Shown here: piece by piece, positions 8,997-16,252 of the stretch
How positions within the stretch are numbered: position 1 is the stretch's first letter
Layout: each line of letters starts with the position of its first letter
Source of the DNA: DAMBHY01 sp032068765
Lineage (GTDB): Bacteria > Bacteroidota > Bacteroidia > Bacteroidales > Dysgonomonadaceae
Assembly: GCA_032068765.1 (NCBI GenBank)
Contig: DAMBHY010000012.1
Span: 9,746-73,745, forward strand
DNA: 64,000 bases
Reading direction: 5' to 3'
Made by a program: the position numbers and the translations under genes
Notes under the pieces: generated by a model
The model's database searches: none
What the model was told of the DNA's origin: nothing
What the model saw: the letters and a program-made list of their open reading frames with translations, nothing else

Positions 8997-10037
8997 ATGA
9001 AGAAAATATTACTAGGATGCCTAATAATTTTATTAGGCACTCCATCTTTCTCACAAACAAAATCGCAACTGGATGTATATGCTATTGCCTTCTACAATCT
9101 GGAGAATTTGTTTGACACGGAAGACGATATCAACAATAAAGGGGACGACGAGTTTCTTCCCAATGGCACGTATCGCTGGACTAAAGACAAATACGAAAAG
9201 AAGCTTGATAATATAGCAAAGGTGCTGAGCAGAATCAGTAGAGAACATTGTCCTGCCGGTCCCGCTATCATCGGTGTTTCTGAAATTGAAAACAAAAAAG
9301 TACTTGAAGACCTGGTGAAACGTCCGGATTTGGAGTCGATGAATCTACAAATCATTCATCATGAATCGCCCGACAGACGTGGAATTGATGTAGCAATGCT
9401 ATACAATCCTGCACAGTTTCAGTTTACTGACTACAGTGCCCATAAGTTTGAATACGTGGACAGCACATTTATTACCAGAGATCAGCTATTGATAAATGGT
9501 ATGCTTGCAGGCGAGCCTATCCACGTAATCATCAATCACTGGCCATCCAGATATGGCTCCAAATCGTCTATTCTTCGTGAATCGGCTGCTGCAGTTACTA
9601 AAAAAATTGTCGATTCATTAAACGTAGCGGAAAACAATCAGGCAAAAATTTTTATTATGGGCGACCTCAACGACGACCCTACTAATAACAGTGTACGTTT
9701 GGTATTGAACGCGAAGAAAGAACAAAAAGACGTAAAGGAAAAAGGCTTGTACAATCCGATGTGGAAAATGTATGATATGGGAATAGGCTCTCTGGCTTAT
9801 CAAAGCAAATGGAGTCTTTTTGACCAGATTATTATCTCCTACCCGTTGTTAGGAAATGACTACAGCTCATTAAAATATTGGAAAGCTGAGATATTCAACA
9901 AAGAATTTCTGATAACTAAGGAAGGTAAAAGAAAAGGTTATCCTCTACGCACCTTCTCCGACAATACTTTTATCAACGGATACAGCGACCATTTTCCTAC
10001 TATAGTGTATGTAGTGAAAAGAAGGTTAGTAGACTGA
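8997..10037 (+). CDS. Secreted endonuclease/exonuclease/phosphatase family protein
   Basis: The 346-residue protein has a signal peptide (cleavage near FSQ, residue 20) and the full set of family motifs: Asn34 in FYNLEN, Glu96 in VSEIEN, His181 in INHWPS, Asp223 and Asn225 in MGDLND, and Asp331-His332 in YSDHFP. This fold hydrolyses phosphodiester or phosphomonoester bonds with Mg2+. Secreted relatives in Bacteroidetes are usually nucleases. It begins 5 bases after the remnant upstream and is the last gene of the locus. Together with the NUC1 lipoprotein it would provide a second, exported nucleic-acid hydrolase, possibly trimming imported fragments in the periplasm. The substrate is inferred. 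Confidence 0.85.
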   Translation: MKKILLGCLIILLGTPSFSQTKSQLDVYAIAFYNLENLFDTEDDINNKGDDEFLPNGTYRWTKDKYEKKLDNIAKVLSRISREHCPAGPAIIGVSEIENKKVLEDLVKRPDLESMNLQIIHHESPDRRGIDVAMLYNPAQFQFTDYSAHKFEYVDSTFITRDQLLINGMLAGEPIHVIINHWPSRYGSKSSILRESAAAVTKKIVDSLNVAENNQAKIFIMGDLNDDPTNNSVRLVLNAKKEQKDVKEKGLYNPMWKMYDMGIGSLAYQSKWSLFDQIIISYPLLGNDYSSLKYWKAEIFNKEFLITKEGKRKGYPLRTFSDNTFINGYSDHFPTIVYVVKRRLVD

Positions 10038-10497
10038 TGATAACTGGATTGATACATTATATCGAATAAAGGAAGTTTCTAACAAAAATTTCCTTACGCC
10101 GATTGAAACCGCAAGGCGCTTGTGGGTCTGAAATGGCAGAACAAATTTCTATCTAGGGAAACTAATAATCAGCTAATTGAAAAATAGAATTTTCATTCTG
10201 AAAAAACTATTTCCAATGTAAAAATTCTTTTCATTTATTGCAATATCCAAAAATATTTGTAAATTGCGATAGTTTTGCACACCCCAAAGAAAAGAACGTG
10301 TTGCAAAAACTCATACAATTATCTGTGTATAAACAATATAAACGAATAAACTCTTGTATCAGTTGATACAACTAATATAAAACATTATTCAGCTTTAGTA
10401 AAAATATTTTTTATTATAACCCTGTAAGACAGAGACAAAAAAAAGTCTCTCGATAACAGGCATACGAGAGACTCTTAAAAAAATAAGGTCTTATCTA
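10038..10497. other. Intergenic region with an orphan promoter and a dyad
   Basis: No protein gene is seen. A GC-richer patch at about 10095-10145 can pair CGCC with GGCG but matches no RNA family I recognise. A -7 box TAGTTTTG lies on the + strand at 10270-10277, followed by GCACACCCC, with no + strand gene behind it. A perfect dyad, TTGTATCA (10354-10361) and TGATACAA (10364-10371), lies downstream. The terminator of the minus-strand gene is listed separately. Confidence 0.35.
10437..10473 (-). terminator. Intrinsic terminator of the DUF6261-like gene
   Basis: On the minus strand AGTCTCTCG (10473-10465) pairs with CGAGAGACT (10452-10444) across a 12-base loop and is followed by a run of eight T. 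It lies 25 bases after the stop codon of the gene ending at 10498. Confidence 0.85.
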
Positions 10498-11298
10498 CTA
10501 CGCAGTAGCAGTCGCCGAATTGTTTGCAGACATGGCGACTGTTTCTTTTATATCTGATTTCTCAGAAGTAGAAACATTTTCCTTATTTTTGTTTTGTGTA
10601 GCTCTGGATTTAACCAAATTAGCATACACGCCCATAAAAACATTCAACTCGTTGACTAATGGCTTGTAATCCTCATCACCGTATTGCCACATTGCCAGTT
10701 CAATTCCTTTCAGAAAATTCCTGATACCCTTGTTAATACTAGTAATAAGTTCCGCAGTATGCATCAGCGGTCTTTCGGCCACTTCCACTACGCGTTCCTT
10801 AGTGAGTTTTACAAACTCTTGCCATACAACCATCAACTCTCCAAACAGCAGTCCGAAACCCAACTTATTGGCAGCCGCAGCAAACGCCTCGTCACTAACA
10901 AGTCGTGCATTGAATTGCGACATTTTTTCATTCGTAGCTTTTCGGTTTTCCAAACGGAGTTTGCCGAAAATACGTTTCAAAAATGGCAACACCAAGCGAC
11001 GTTCTTCAGCAAGTGACGCCAATTTGGCTTTCTCTACAGCTGAAATCGTTCTGTTGATGGCGACCGTGAGAGCATTCATCTGGTTCCACAACATGGAGAG
11101 CTCAGGAGTAAGCGGATGAGGACCATATCTTACGATCAGCTCGTCCACTTGAGGTTGATACTTCAACAATGATTGTTGATAGCCGACCAAATGCAAAGCA
11201 GTAACATCATATTTCTCAGAAATATCAATAATACCTTTTGCAAAGTCAGCGAACTCCATTTTGCGGAGTTTTTGAAATTCAAATCTTAATAAATGCAT
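10498..11298 (-). CDS. DUF6261-like protein of unknown function
   Basis: I chose the ATG at 11298, which gives 266 residues starting MHLLRFEFQKLRKMEF. A longer frame opens at 11358, but its extra 20 codons (FKFLINNLKHID) look like an A/T-rich leader and lie just downstream of the promoter. The protein is mostly helical, soluble and without a signal peptide. The LRKMEFADFAKGI start and the repeated helices resemble a Bacteroidales family of about 250 residues known as DUF6261; that match is from memory. The tail after about residue 230 is low-complexity (Asn, Lys, Ser, Thr). It is a single gene with its own promoter and terminator. No function can be stated. Confidence 0.6.
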   Translation of the reverse strand: MHLLRFEFQKLRKMEFADFAKGIIDISEKYDVTALHLVGYQQSLLKYQPQVDELIVRYGPHPLTPELSMLWNQMNALTVAINRTISAVEKAKLASLAEERRLVLPFLKRIFGKLRLENRKATNEKMSQFNARLVSDEAFAAAANKLGFGLLFGELMVVWQEFVKLTKERVVEVAERPLMHTAELITSINKGIRNFLKGIELAMWQYGDEDYKPLVNELNVFMGVYANLVKSRATQNKNKENVSTSEKSDIKETVAMSANNSATATA

Positions 11299-11383
11299 AT
11301 CAATATGTTTTAAATTATTAATTAAAAATTTGAAATCACACTCCGTGCAAAACTTCATTTGATGAAGTAGCCTGTATATTCAA

Positions 11384-11427
11384 CAAATATAGTTAACTGC
11401 ACCGCTGTGCAATTTCAGTTAACTGCA
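11384..11427 (-). promoter_or_regulatory. Promoter with repeated operator-like sites upstream of the DUF6261-like gene
   Basis: On the minus strand the -7 box TATATTTG occupies 11391-11384 and a weak -33 ATTG lies at 11413-11410 with an 18-base spacer. The 11-mer AGTTAACTGCA occurs twice on the + strand, at 11391-11401 and 11417-11427, exactly 26 bases apart, and each copy contains the palindrome AGTTAACT. One copy touches the -7 box and the other lies just upstream of the -33 box. This is the arrangement expected for a regulator-binding pair. Confidence 0.5.
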
Positions 11428-11769
11428 AATATAATATTTACAAATTAACAATCACAATATTAATACAAAATTGTTAAATAGCAAAATTTTTTTTAAATAA
11501 ATTTCGCATAATCTTTCAATATTAGCGAACATCAATTCATTTTGCTGATATTCAAACATATACAACAATAAATTTCAGAGATTTTTTCACATAAATGATC
11601 ACAAATATGCAATAAGATCTATTAGTAGCAATAATTGTCTTAACAATTTAAATAAGTGTTTTATTAACACTATATGTTATAATCTTGCCCTGAATCATTT
11701 CTTCCACTTTAAAAATCTTCGTGTTATCTTATTATTAAATTATTTTCAATTTAATTGTTTACAAAATAT

Positions 11770-12060
11770 AAATTTAAAGATTTCTCGAAATCAACTTCTC
11801 CCCCGTGGAAGCATCTTTGGAGATATCACGAAACTTGCTTCACACTCGTGGAGGTATATTTGAAGACTTCTCAGAACATATTTCTCGTCTGTGAAAGTAT
11901 ATTTCAAGATGGCTCTAAACCAACTTCTCTCTCATGGAAGTATACTTCAAGACTTCTCGAAACTTGGTTCACTCACGTGGAAGTAGATTTGAAGATGTCT
12001 CGAAACATGCTTCTTTCCGTTGAAAATATATTTATAGACTTCTCAAAAATAGGTTTGCAC
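11770..12060 (+). repeat. Imperfect 43-bp tandem repeat, about 6.7 copies
   Basis: Units start at 11770, 11813, 11856, 11899, 11942, 11985 and 12028, each 43 bases long with no indels except for the incomplete last one. The most constant parts are TTTGAAGACTTCTCGAAAC and CGTGGAAGT. Each unit holds two half-units of about 21-22 bases. Copies differ at many positions, so the block is old. It is not a CRISPR: no part is constant enough to be a repeat between unique spacers. Confidence 0.85.
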
Positions 12061-12171
12061 AAAAAGGAAGAATTTCTCACCTCACATACAACCACCTTTA
12101 AACAACTGAAAATCAATTAATACAAATCAAAATCATAGTTGCCCTCACCAAAAATACAACTGCACCACGTA

Positions 12172-12193
12172 GAGACGTTGCGTGCAACGTCTC
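12172..12193. repeat. REP-like palindrome
   Basis: GAGACGTTGC (12172-12181) and GCAACGTCTC (12184-12193) form a perfect 10-bp inverted repeat with a 2-base centre. No T-run follows on either strand, so it is not an intrinsic terminator. Very similar palindromes are, as I recall, abundant in intergenic regions of several cyanobacteria and Bacteroidetes. Confidence 0.6.
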
Positions 12194-12265
12194 CTTATTT
12201 GATAGGGATGTTTCCATATAACAATTTTGATTGACAATATGAGTGATTGTTAACAAATGTTTTTG

Positions 12266-12273
12266 TAAATTTG
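12266..12273 (+). promoter_or_regulatory. -7 box of the GmrSD-like gene
   Basis: TAAATTTG fits the TAnnTTTG consensus and lies 24 bases before the ATG at 12297. It falls inside the longer open frame that begins at 12243, which supports the later start codon. No clear -33 box is seen. Confidence 0.45.
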
Positions 12274-12296
12274 GGAGGAATACTAATAAACATAAA

Positions 12297-14495
12297 ATGA
12301 AAACTGAAAATCACTCCATAAATGATGTATTAGCAAAAAATGCAACTTCATTTTTTATACCGCCTTTCCAGAGATCATATGCCTGGGGTAAACCAGAAAT
12401 AGAAAGATATTTTAGTGATGTAAAAAGAATCATAAACTCTGAATTAAATCCTAAAGAACATGATAAATTAGAGCATTTCTTTGGAACATTAGTTATTAAA
12501 GAAGAAAGAGACGGCTTTGCAAATAAGTCTGTAGTGGTAGATGGACAACAAAGGCTAACAACTACATTAATATTTTTAATAGCATTAAGAGATTGCGAAA
12601 ATGATCTTGAAAAAAAAGAATTTATAAAACAAAATTATCTTTATAATAATTCTTCTAAATTTCAAGATAAAATTAAACTCAAACAAGTAACAAAAGATTG
12701 GGATGCCTTCAAAGCAATTGTAAATGAAGAAAATGCTCCAAATGGAATTATAAATAGTGCGTATATTCTTTTCAAAAAACTCATACTAAATTATAAAATA
12801 ACAAATCCTGAAGTAATTTTTGAACACTATATAACTGCAATCCAAAGATTAAACGTCGCTGTAATATTCCTAGATGAAAGACCATTTAAAGGTGAGGATC
12901 CTCAAATAATTTTTGAAACATTAAATTCATTAGGTAAACCTTTGTCATTATCTGATTTAATTAGAAATTTTGTACTTCTTAGTTTGGAAAGTGATAGCCA
13001 ATCTAAAATATATGAGAATATTTGGTATCCAAAAATTGAACTTATTCTAGGTGAATATACTTCTGAATTCTTCCGTGATTATCTGCAATATAAAACATGT
13101 ACATCAGTAAAAGTTGTAAGTGATAACAATACAAAAGAAGTTTATCAATTATTCAAGGAGTATGTAAATAATAAATTTATTACACATGATGATTTTATTT
13201 GTGACATTGTTCCTTATGTAAAATGGTATAATCATATTATATCAAAAGATTCCAAAATTAAACTTTCTCAAAAGGAGGATAAAAACAATGAAATTAATGA
13301 ACTTTTAAGAAATATATTTCATGACATTAAATCTGAAGCATTTAAACCTTTTGTTTTAGGTTTATTAGAATTTAATCAGTCTGACATAATCGATAATAAA
13401 ATAAGTGACGATTTATTAATTTCTATTCTTAAAACGATACGTATTTATTTAATTCGTAGACGAGTTTTAGGTTTAACGCAGGGAGAAAATAAAAATATTG
13501 TATTATTATGTAGCAAAATTGAAGACTTAGCAACTAATAAAACTAACATTTTGTTTTTACTAACTAATCTTTTTTATAGGCTTCGATTACCTAATGATAT
13601 AGAAATGAGAAATGGATTGTCGAAAATGAACTTTTATCAAGGTTTAAAGAAATATTCTAAATTTATACTCGGAAAAATAGAAGAACATAATACAAAAGTT
13701 TCAGTAGATTTTCGTAATCCTAAAATAACAATAGAACATATTTTACCACAAAAAATTGATATTATTTGGCAAAATGAACTTGGAAGTAATTATGAAAATA
13801 TACAAAAACAATATCTTCATAATATAGGAAATTTGATATTGACAGAATTTAATAGTGAAATAGGCAATCGATCATTTGAATTTAAAAAGAACAAAATAAG
13901 CACATCATCACTTAGTTACAGATTAGATATTATTAATAAAGAAGTTTGGAATGAGAATAGTATTATTGAACATCAAAATGTTATGATAAATAGATTTTTA
14001 GAAACTTTTAATTTGCCAATTGAGTACAAAGAGAGAGAAAATTGGAATTCTAATATTAAAGAAAGTACTGAGTTCTCACCACTTGAAATTGAACCTAGTG
14101 AAATTGCTGGAGAAAAGCCTAGCATGTTTATAATTGAAGGAAAAGCGTATAAAGTAAAAACTTGGCAAGACGTATTTTTAAAATTTATTCAATATATTTA
14201 TGACAATCCAAATTATGATTTTGGAGTTTTGTTAGATTATCAACAAGAATTATTTAAAAACGAAAACACCATTATTAAATGGCAAAAATTAGAAAAAATG
14301 GTAGATGAAAATATCGACGTAACAAATAGATATAAAACATTTGATGGCAAGATTTGGAGTGAAATAAAAGAAATGTCTGATGATATGTACTTTGCTCATA
14401 TTAATATTTCGGCATTAACTTGTATAAATAGAATTGCTAATGTTATGAATAAATTCAATATTCAAGAGAGTTCTGTAAAAATTAAATTAAAGTAA
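12297..14495 (+). CDS. GmrSD-type (DUF262/DUF1524) restriction-like protein
   Basis: From the ATG at 12297 the product has 732 residues; an extra 18 codons upstream overlap the promoter. Residues about 1-250 are a DUF262 (GmrS, ParB-like) domain with IPPFQRSYAWG near residue 22 and VDGQQRLTTT from residue 81. Residues about 450-590 are a DUF1524 (GmrD, HNH-like) domain with IEHILPQ (His481), then YLHNIGNLILTE and a later NRSFEFKKNKI. The last 110 residues are an extra domain I cannot name (KVKTWQDVFLKF). Type IV GmrSD enzymes cut DNA carrying modified cytosines, such as phage DNA, powered by nucleotide hydrolysis. It stands alone, is A/T-rich compared with neighbours and lies in a repeat-rich accessory region, which suggests acquisition by transfer. 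Confidence 0.85.
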   Translation: MKTENHSINDVLAKNATSFFIPPFQRSYAWGKPEIERYFSDVKRIINSELNPKEHDKLEHFFGTLVIKEERDGFANKSVVVDGQQRLTTTLIFLIALRDCENDLEKKEFIKQNYLYNNSSKFQDKIKLKQVTKDWDAFKAIVNEENAPNGIINSAYILFKKLILNYKITNPEVIFEHYITAIQRLNVAVIFLDERPFKGEDPQIIFETLNSLGKPLSLSDLIRNFVLLSLESDSQSKIYENIWYPKIELILGEYTSEFFRDYLQYKTCTSVKVVSDNNTKEVYQLFKEYVNNKFITHDDFICDIVPYVKWYNHIISKDSKIKLSQKEDKNNEINELLRNIFHDIKSEAFKPFVLGLLEFNQSDIIDNKISDDLLISILKTIRIYLIRRRVLGLTQGENKNIVLLCSKIEDLATNKTNILFLLTNLFYRLRLPNDIEMRNGLSKMNFYQGLKKYSKFILGKIEEHNTKVSVDFRNPKITIEHILPQKIDIIWQNELGSNYENIQKQYLHNIGNLILTEFNSEIGNRSFEFKKNKISTSSLSYRLDIINKEVWNENSIIEHQNVMINRFLETFNLPIEYKERENWNSNIKESTEFSPLEIEPSEIAGEKPSMFIIEGKAYKVKTWQDVFLKFIQYIYDNPNYDFGVLLDYQQELFKNENTIIKWQKLEKMVDENIDVTNRYKTFDGKIWSEIKEMSDDMYFAHINISALTCINRIANVMNKFNIQESSVKIKLK

Positions 14496-14568
14496 CGGAC
14501 ATCAAAAAAGACTTTAGCAGACACGAAAAACCGTTTGGATAAAATAAGACGAGGCTTATGTATAAGAC

Positions 14569-14595
14569 AAAAAAGAGCAGCGAATAAGCTGCTCT
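14569..14595 (-). terminator. Intrinsic terminator of the small RNA
   Basis: AGAGCAGC (14595-14588 read on the minus strand) pairs with GCTGCTCT (14581-14574) across a 6-base loop and is followed by a run of T on the minus strand. Confidence 0.85.
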
Positions 14596-14697
14596 CTACT
14601 GCGGATAAGTTCAAATTGTCCGCTGTCGTTTATCAGACCTCCGCGTCCCTATGTCCGCACCGTGTTGACCCATCGTTAAACCCGGCCAATTGAACTT
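14569..14697 (-). ncRNA. Unassigned structured small RNA with its own promoter and terminator
   Basis: The minus-strand unit has a -7 box TATATTTG at 14710-14703, so transcription should start near 14697. The first bases, AAGTTCAATTG (14697-14687), can pair with CAATTTGAACTT (14618-14607) to close a domain of about 90 bases. Further inside, GTTTA can pair with TAAAC. The gene ends in a terminator hairpin, AGAGCAGC/GCTGCTCT, followed by six T. The region is far richer in G and C than its surroundings and contains no open frame worth calling. I could not fit it to the SRP RNA, tmRNA or RNase P RNA cores. The long closing stem with internal loops is compatible with a 6S-like RNA, but that is a guess. 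Confidence 0.55.
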
Positions 14698-14702
14698 TGA
14701 TG

Positions 14703-14710
14703 CAAATATA
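14703..14710 (-). promoter_or_regulatory. -7 box of the small RNA
   Basis: The minus strand reads TATATTTG here, a full match to TAnnTTTG. A TTAG sequence lies 22 bases further upstream, which is longer than the usual spacer. Confidence 0.5.
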
Positions 14711-14937
14711 ACGACTTATTCTAAATTTTGTCCTAAATATGGATTTTGTCGACTTGAGAAGATTTTTCCGAGAGCTTCCACAAAAGAGTAATGAGTGTTG
14801 CGTCCGATGTGGTGGCAACGCTGCCCTACTGAAAAGGAATATTCTCAAGATTTACCTGATATCGGTATCAAACAATTGACCAAACCATCACAGACCTTAT
14901 ATTTCAACTTGGAATAATCTCTATCGGTATATTATGG

Positions 14938-14972
14938 AAAAGAGGAAACATGCATACGCAGCTCCCTCTTTT
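14938..14972 (-). terminator. Hairpin downstream of the efflux operon, possible terminator
   Basis: AAAAGAGG (14938-14945) and CCTCTTTT (14965-14972) form an 8-bp perfect stem with a loop of about 19 bases, 75 bases after the last permease gene. A run of T ends the stem on both strands, so it could work in either direction. Confidence 0.5.
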
Positions 14973-15046
14973 CATCTATTATCCTAAAACAAATTAACTA
15001 ATTTACCTTATCAACATATTGACATCATAACTCATTATTTCATCAA

Positions 15047-16252
15047 CTAAATTTCCTCATCTCTAATATGATTCTGAACTCTGAATACTATCATAGTGGT
15101 GATAAAATATACAACCACCTGTATCCATAAAGCTACGACCTCGAACTTTACTAGAGAAAGGTCGGCACCCATAGAATTCATCTTGAGAAATGCCTGAATT
15201 CCGAATGTGCTTGGGAAAAGCATTCCAAATGTCCTCCAAAACCAACTTATATTGGATTGAGGCCATGAGAATCCACTCAAGAATAGTAGGATAAGAGAGA
15301 AGAAAATAAATACCACCAATCCTGTTTCTCTGTTTCTGATAAACACCGAGAAAGTCATTGCAAAGAATATGACAGCAAGTATAAATGGTACTGCTAAAAG
15401 CATAATAGCCATAGGATCTCCCAAATGTGGTAACTGGAATATTCTTGGGATGAACAGCCAAATATATGCGGCAAGTACTATATAGAATGAGAAATAGCAT
15501 AGAGACTTACCGAGCAGGGTTTGAAAGAACTTGCCGCGCTGATGTACTTCAAGACTGTCATGCAAGAGCTTTTCTTCCCTTAGGGTCCCATTTACCATAG
15601 TTATACCAAAAAACAATGTTTGATGCAGCATGATAACAAGCAGCACGGGAATAAGGAAACTGAAAAATCCCATTGGTTCGTTGTAAAGTATATTTCCTTC
15701 GTGACCCAATGGATCGGCTGCAATTTCAGCGGCTTTTCCGGTTATCCCCATTGCATTCAAACGTTGCATTTTTACATCCTTCCCAAACTCCAATACCGTC
15801 ATATTTGTCCCCATCATCATGGCACGATAATACAAAAAACTGCTCATATCAGAGTACATGGAAACTGTAGCCTGCTCTTTACGTGAAAGTTTTTGATTGA
15901 AATCCTTGGGAATCAGCACTACTCCATGAATTTTATTTCTGTAAAGTAAATCCTTACATTCTTCTAGATTGTTCTGCTGATAAGCAACCTTTAAATCTGG
16001 TGTTGCATCGATACTGCGCACCAAGGCTCGAGACGTAGAAGTCATTGATTCATCCACTACTGCAATTGGCACATCGCGCACGGCTTCATTTTGATAAACT
16101 AAAGAATAAAGCACCGGATAAAACAGCGTGGCTCCAATGAAAACAACAACAAATCCTGAGTCTCTGAAAACCAGTCGGTATTCATCTATAGCGATATAAA
16201 TAATACGCCTGATTTCATGAAAAAGCCATGTAAAAAAATTATCTTTACGCAT
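15047..16252 (-). CDS. ABC-2 type transporter permease (efflux operon, second copy)
   Basis: The 401-residue membrane protein has one N-terminal membrane segment (VVFIGATLFYPVLYSLVY, about 35-52), a large extracytoplasmic part (about 55-190) containing VPIAVVDESMTSTSRALVR, and five to six membrane segments in the C-terminal half. This is the YhhJ/YbhS-type ABC-2 permease layout. Such permeases pair with an HlyD-type adaptor and TolC to export drugs or other hydrophobic compounds. It overlaps the upstream permease gene by 8 bases and ends the operon. No ATP-binding subunit is encoded in the operon. Confidence 0.85.
   Translation of the reverse strand: MRKDNFFTWLFHEIRRIIYIAIDEYRLVFRDSGFVVVFIGATLFYPVLYSLVYQNEAVRDVPIAVVDESMTSTSRALVRSIDATPDLKVAYQQNNLEECKDLLYRNKIHGVVLIPKDFNQKLSRKEQATVSMYSDMSSFLYYRAMMMGTNMTVLEFGKDVKMQRLNAMGITGKAAEIAADPLGHEGNILYNEPMGFFSFLIPVLLVIMLHQTLFFGITMVNGTLREEKLLHDSLEVHQRGKFFQTLLGKSLCYFSFYIVLAAYIWLFIPRIFQLPHLGDPMAIMLLAVPFILAVIFFAMTFSVFIRNRETGLVVFIFFSLILLFLSGFSWPQSNISWFWRTFGMLFPSTFGIQAFLKMNSMGADLSLVKFEVVALWIQVVVYFITTMIVFRVQNHIRDEEI

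Larger units (their letters stand above)
11359..12296. other. Long gene-free stretch between the DUF6261-like gene and the GmrSD-like gene
   Basis: About 940 bases hold no credible gene. From right to left the stretch contains a promoter for the GmrSD-like gene, a palindrome at 12172-12193, a 43-bp tandem repeat block at 11770-12060, very A/T-rich sequence at 11430-11760 with no structure I recognise, and the minus-strand promoter at 11384-11413. A frame of 121 codons at 11755-12120 runs through the repeats and is not regarded as a gene. Confidence 0.6.
14496..15046. other. Intergenic region holding a structured RNA gene and a hairpin
   Basis: Apart from the minus-strand RNA at 14569-14697 and the hairpin at 14938-14972, both listed separately, nothing certain is seen. 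A 46-codon + strand frame at 14739-14879 (MDFVDLRRFFRELPQKSNE, then CCVRCGGN) contains CCVRC but has no promoter or recognised relatives, so it is left as a possibility only. Confidence 0.4.

Noticed and set aside
10090..10145. tRNA or riboswitch in the GC-rich patch
   Set aside because: No cloverleaf and no known riboswitch core could be drawn; only a 4-bp CGCC/GGCG stem is evident.
11770..12060. CRISPR array
   Set aside because: No constant repeat alternates with unique spacers; the whole 43-base unit drifts, and no cas genes are present. The 21-bp blocks fail for the same reason.
11755..12120. 121-codon open frame across the 43-bp repeats
   Set aside because: The frame simply runs through a tandem repeat whose unit length is not a multiple of three; the product has no recognisable domain and there is no promoter or ribosome-binding context.
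14569..14697. SRP RNA, tmRNA or RNase P RNA
   Set aside because: The conserved cores (GGAA-type loop with AGCAGC, tRNA-like T-arm, GAGGAAAGTCC) are not found, so no family name was given.
14633..14848. 71-codon minus-strand frame
   Set aside because: It overlaps the promoter and body of the structured RNA and encodes nothing recognisable.
14739..14879. 46-codon frame with CCVRCGG as a transposase zinc finger
   Set aside because: Too short and without other transposase motifs or terminal repeats; kept only as a remark in the intergenic entry.
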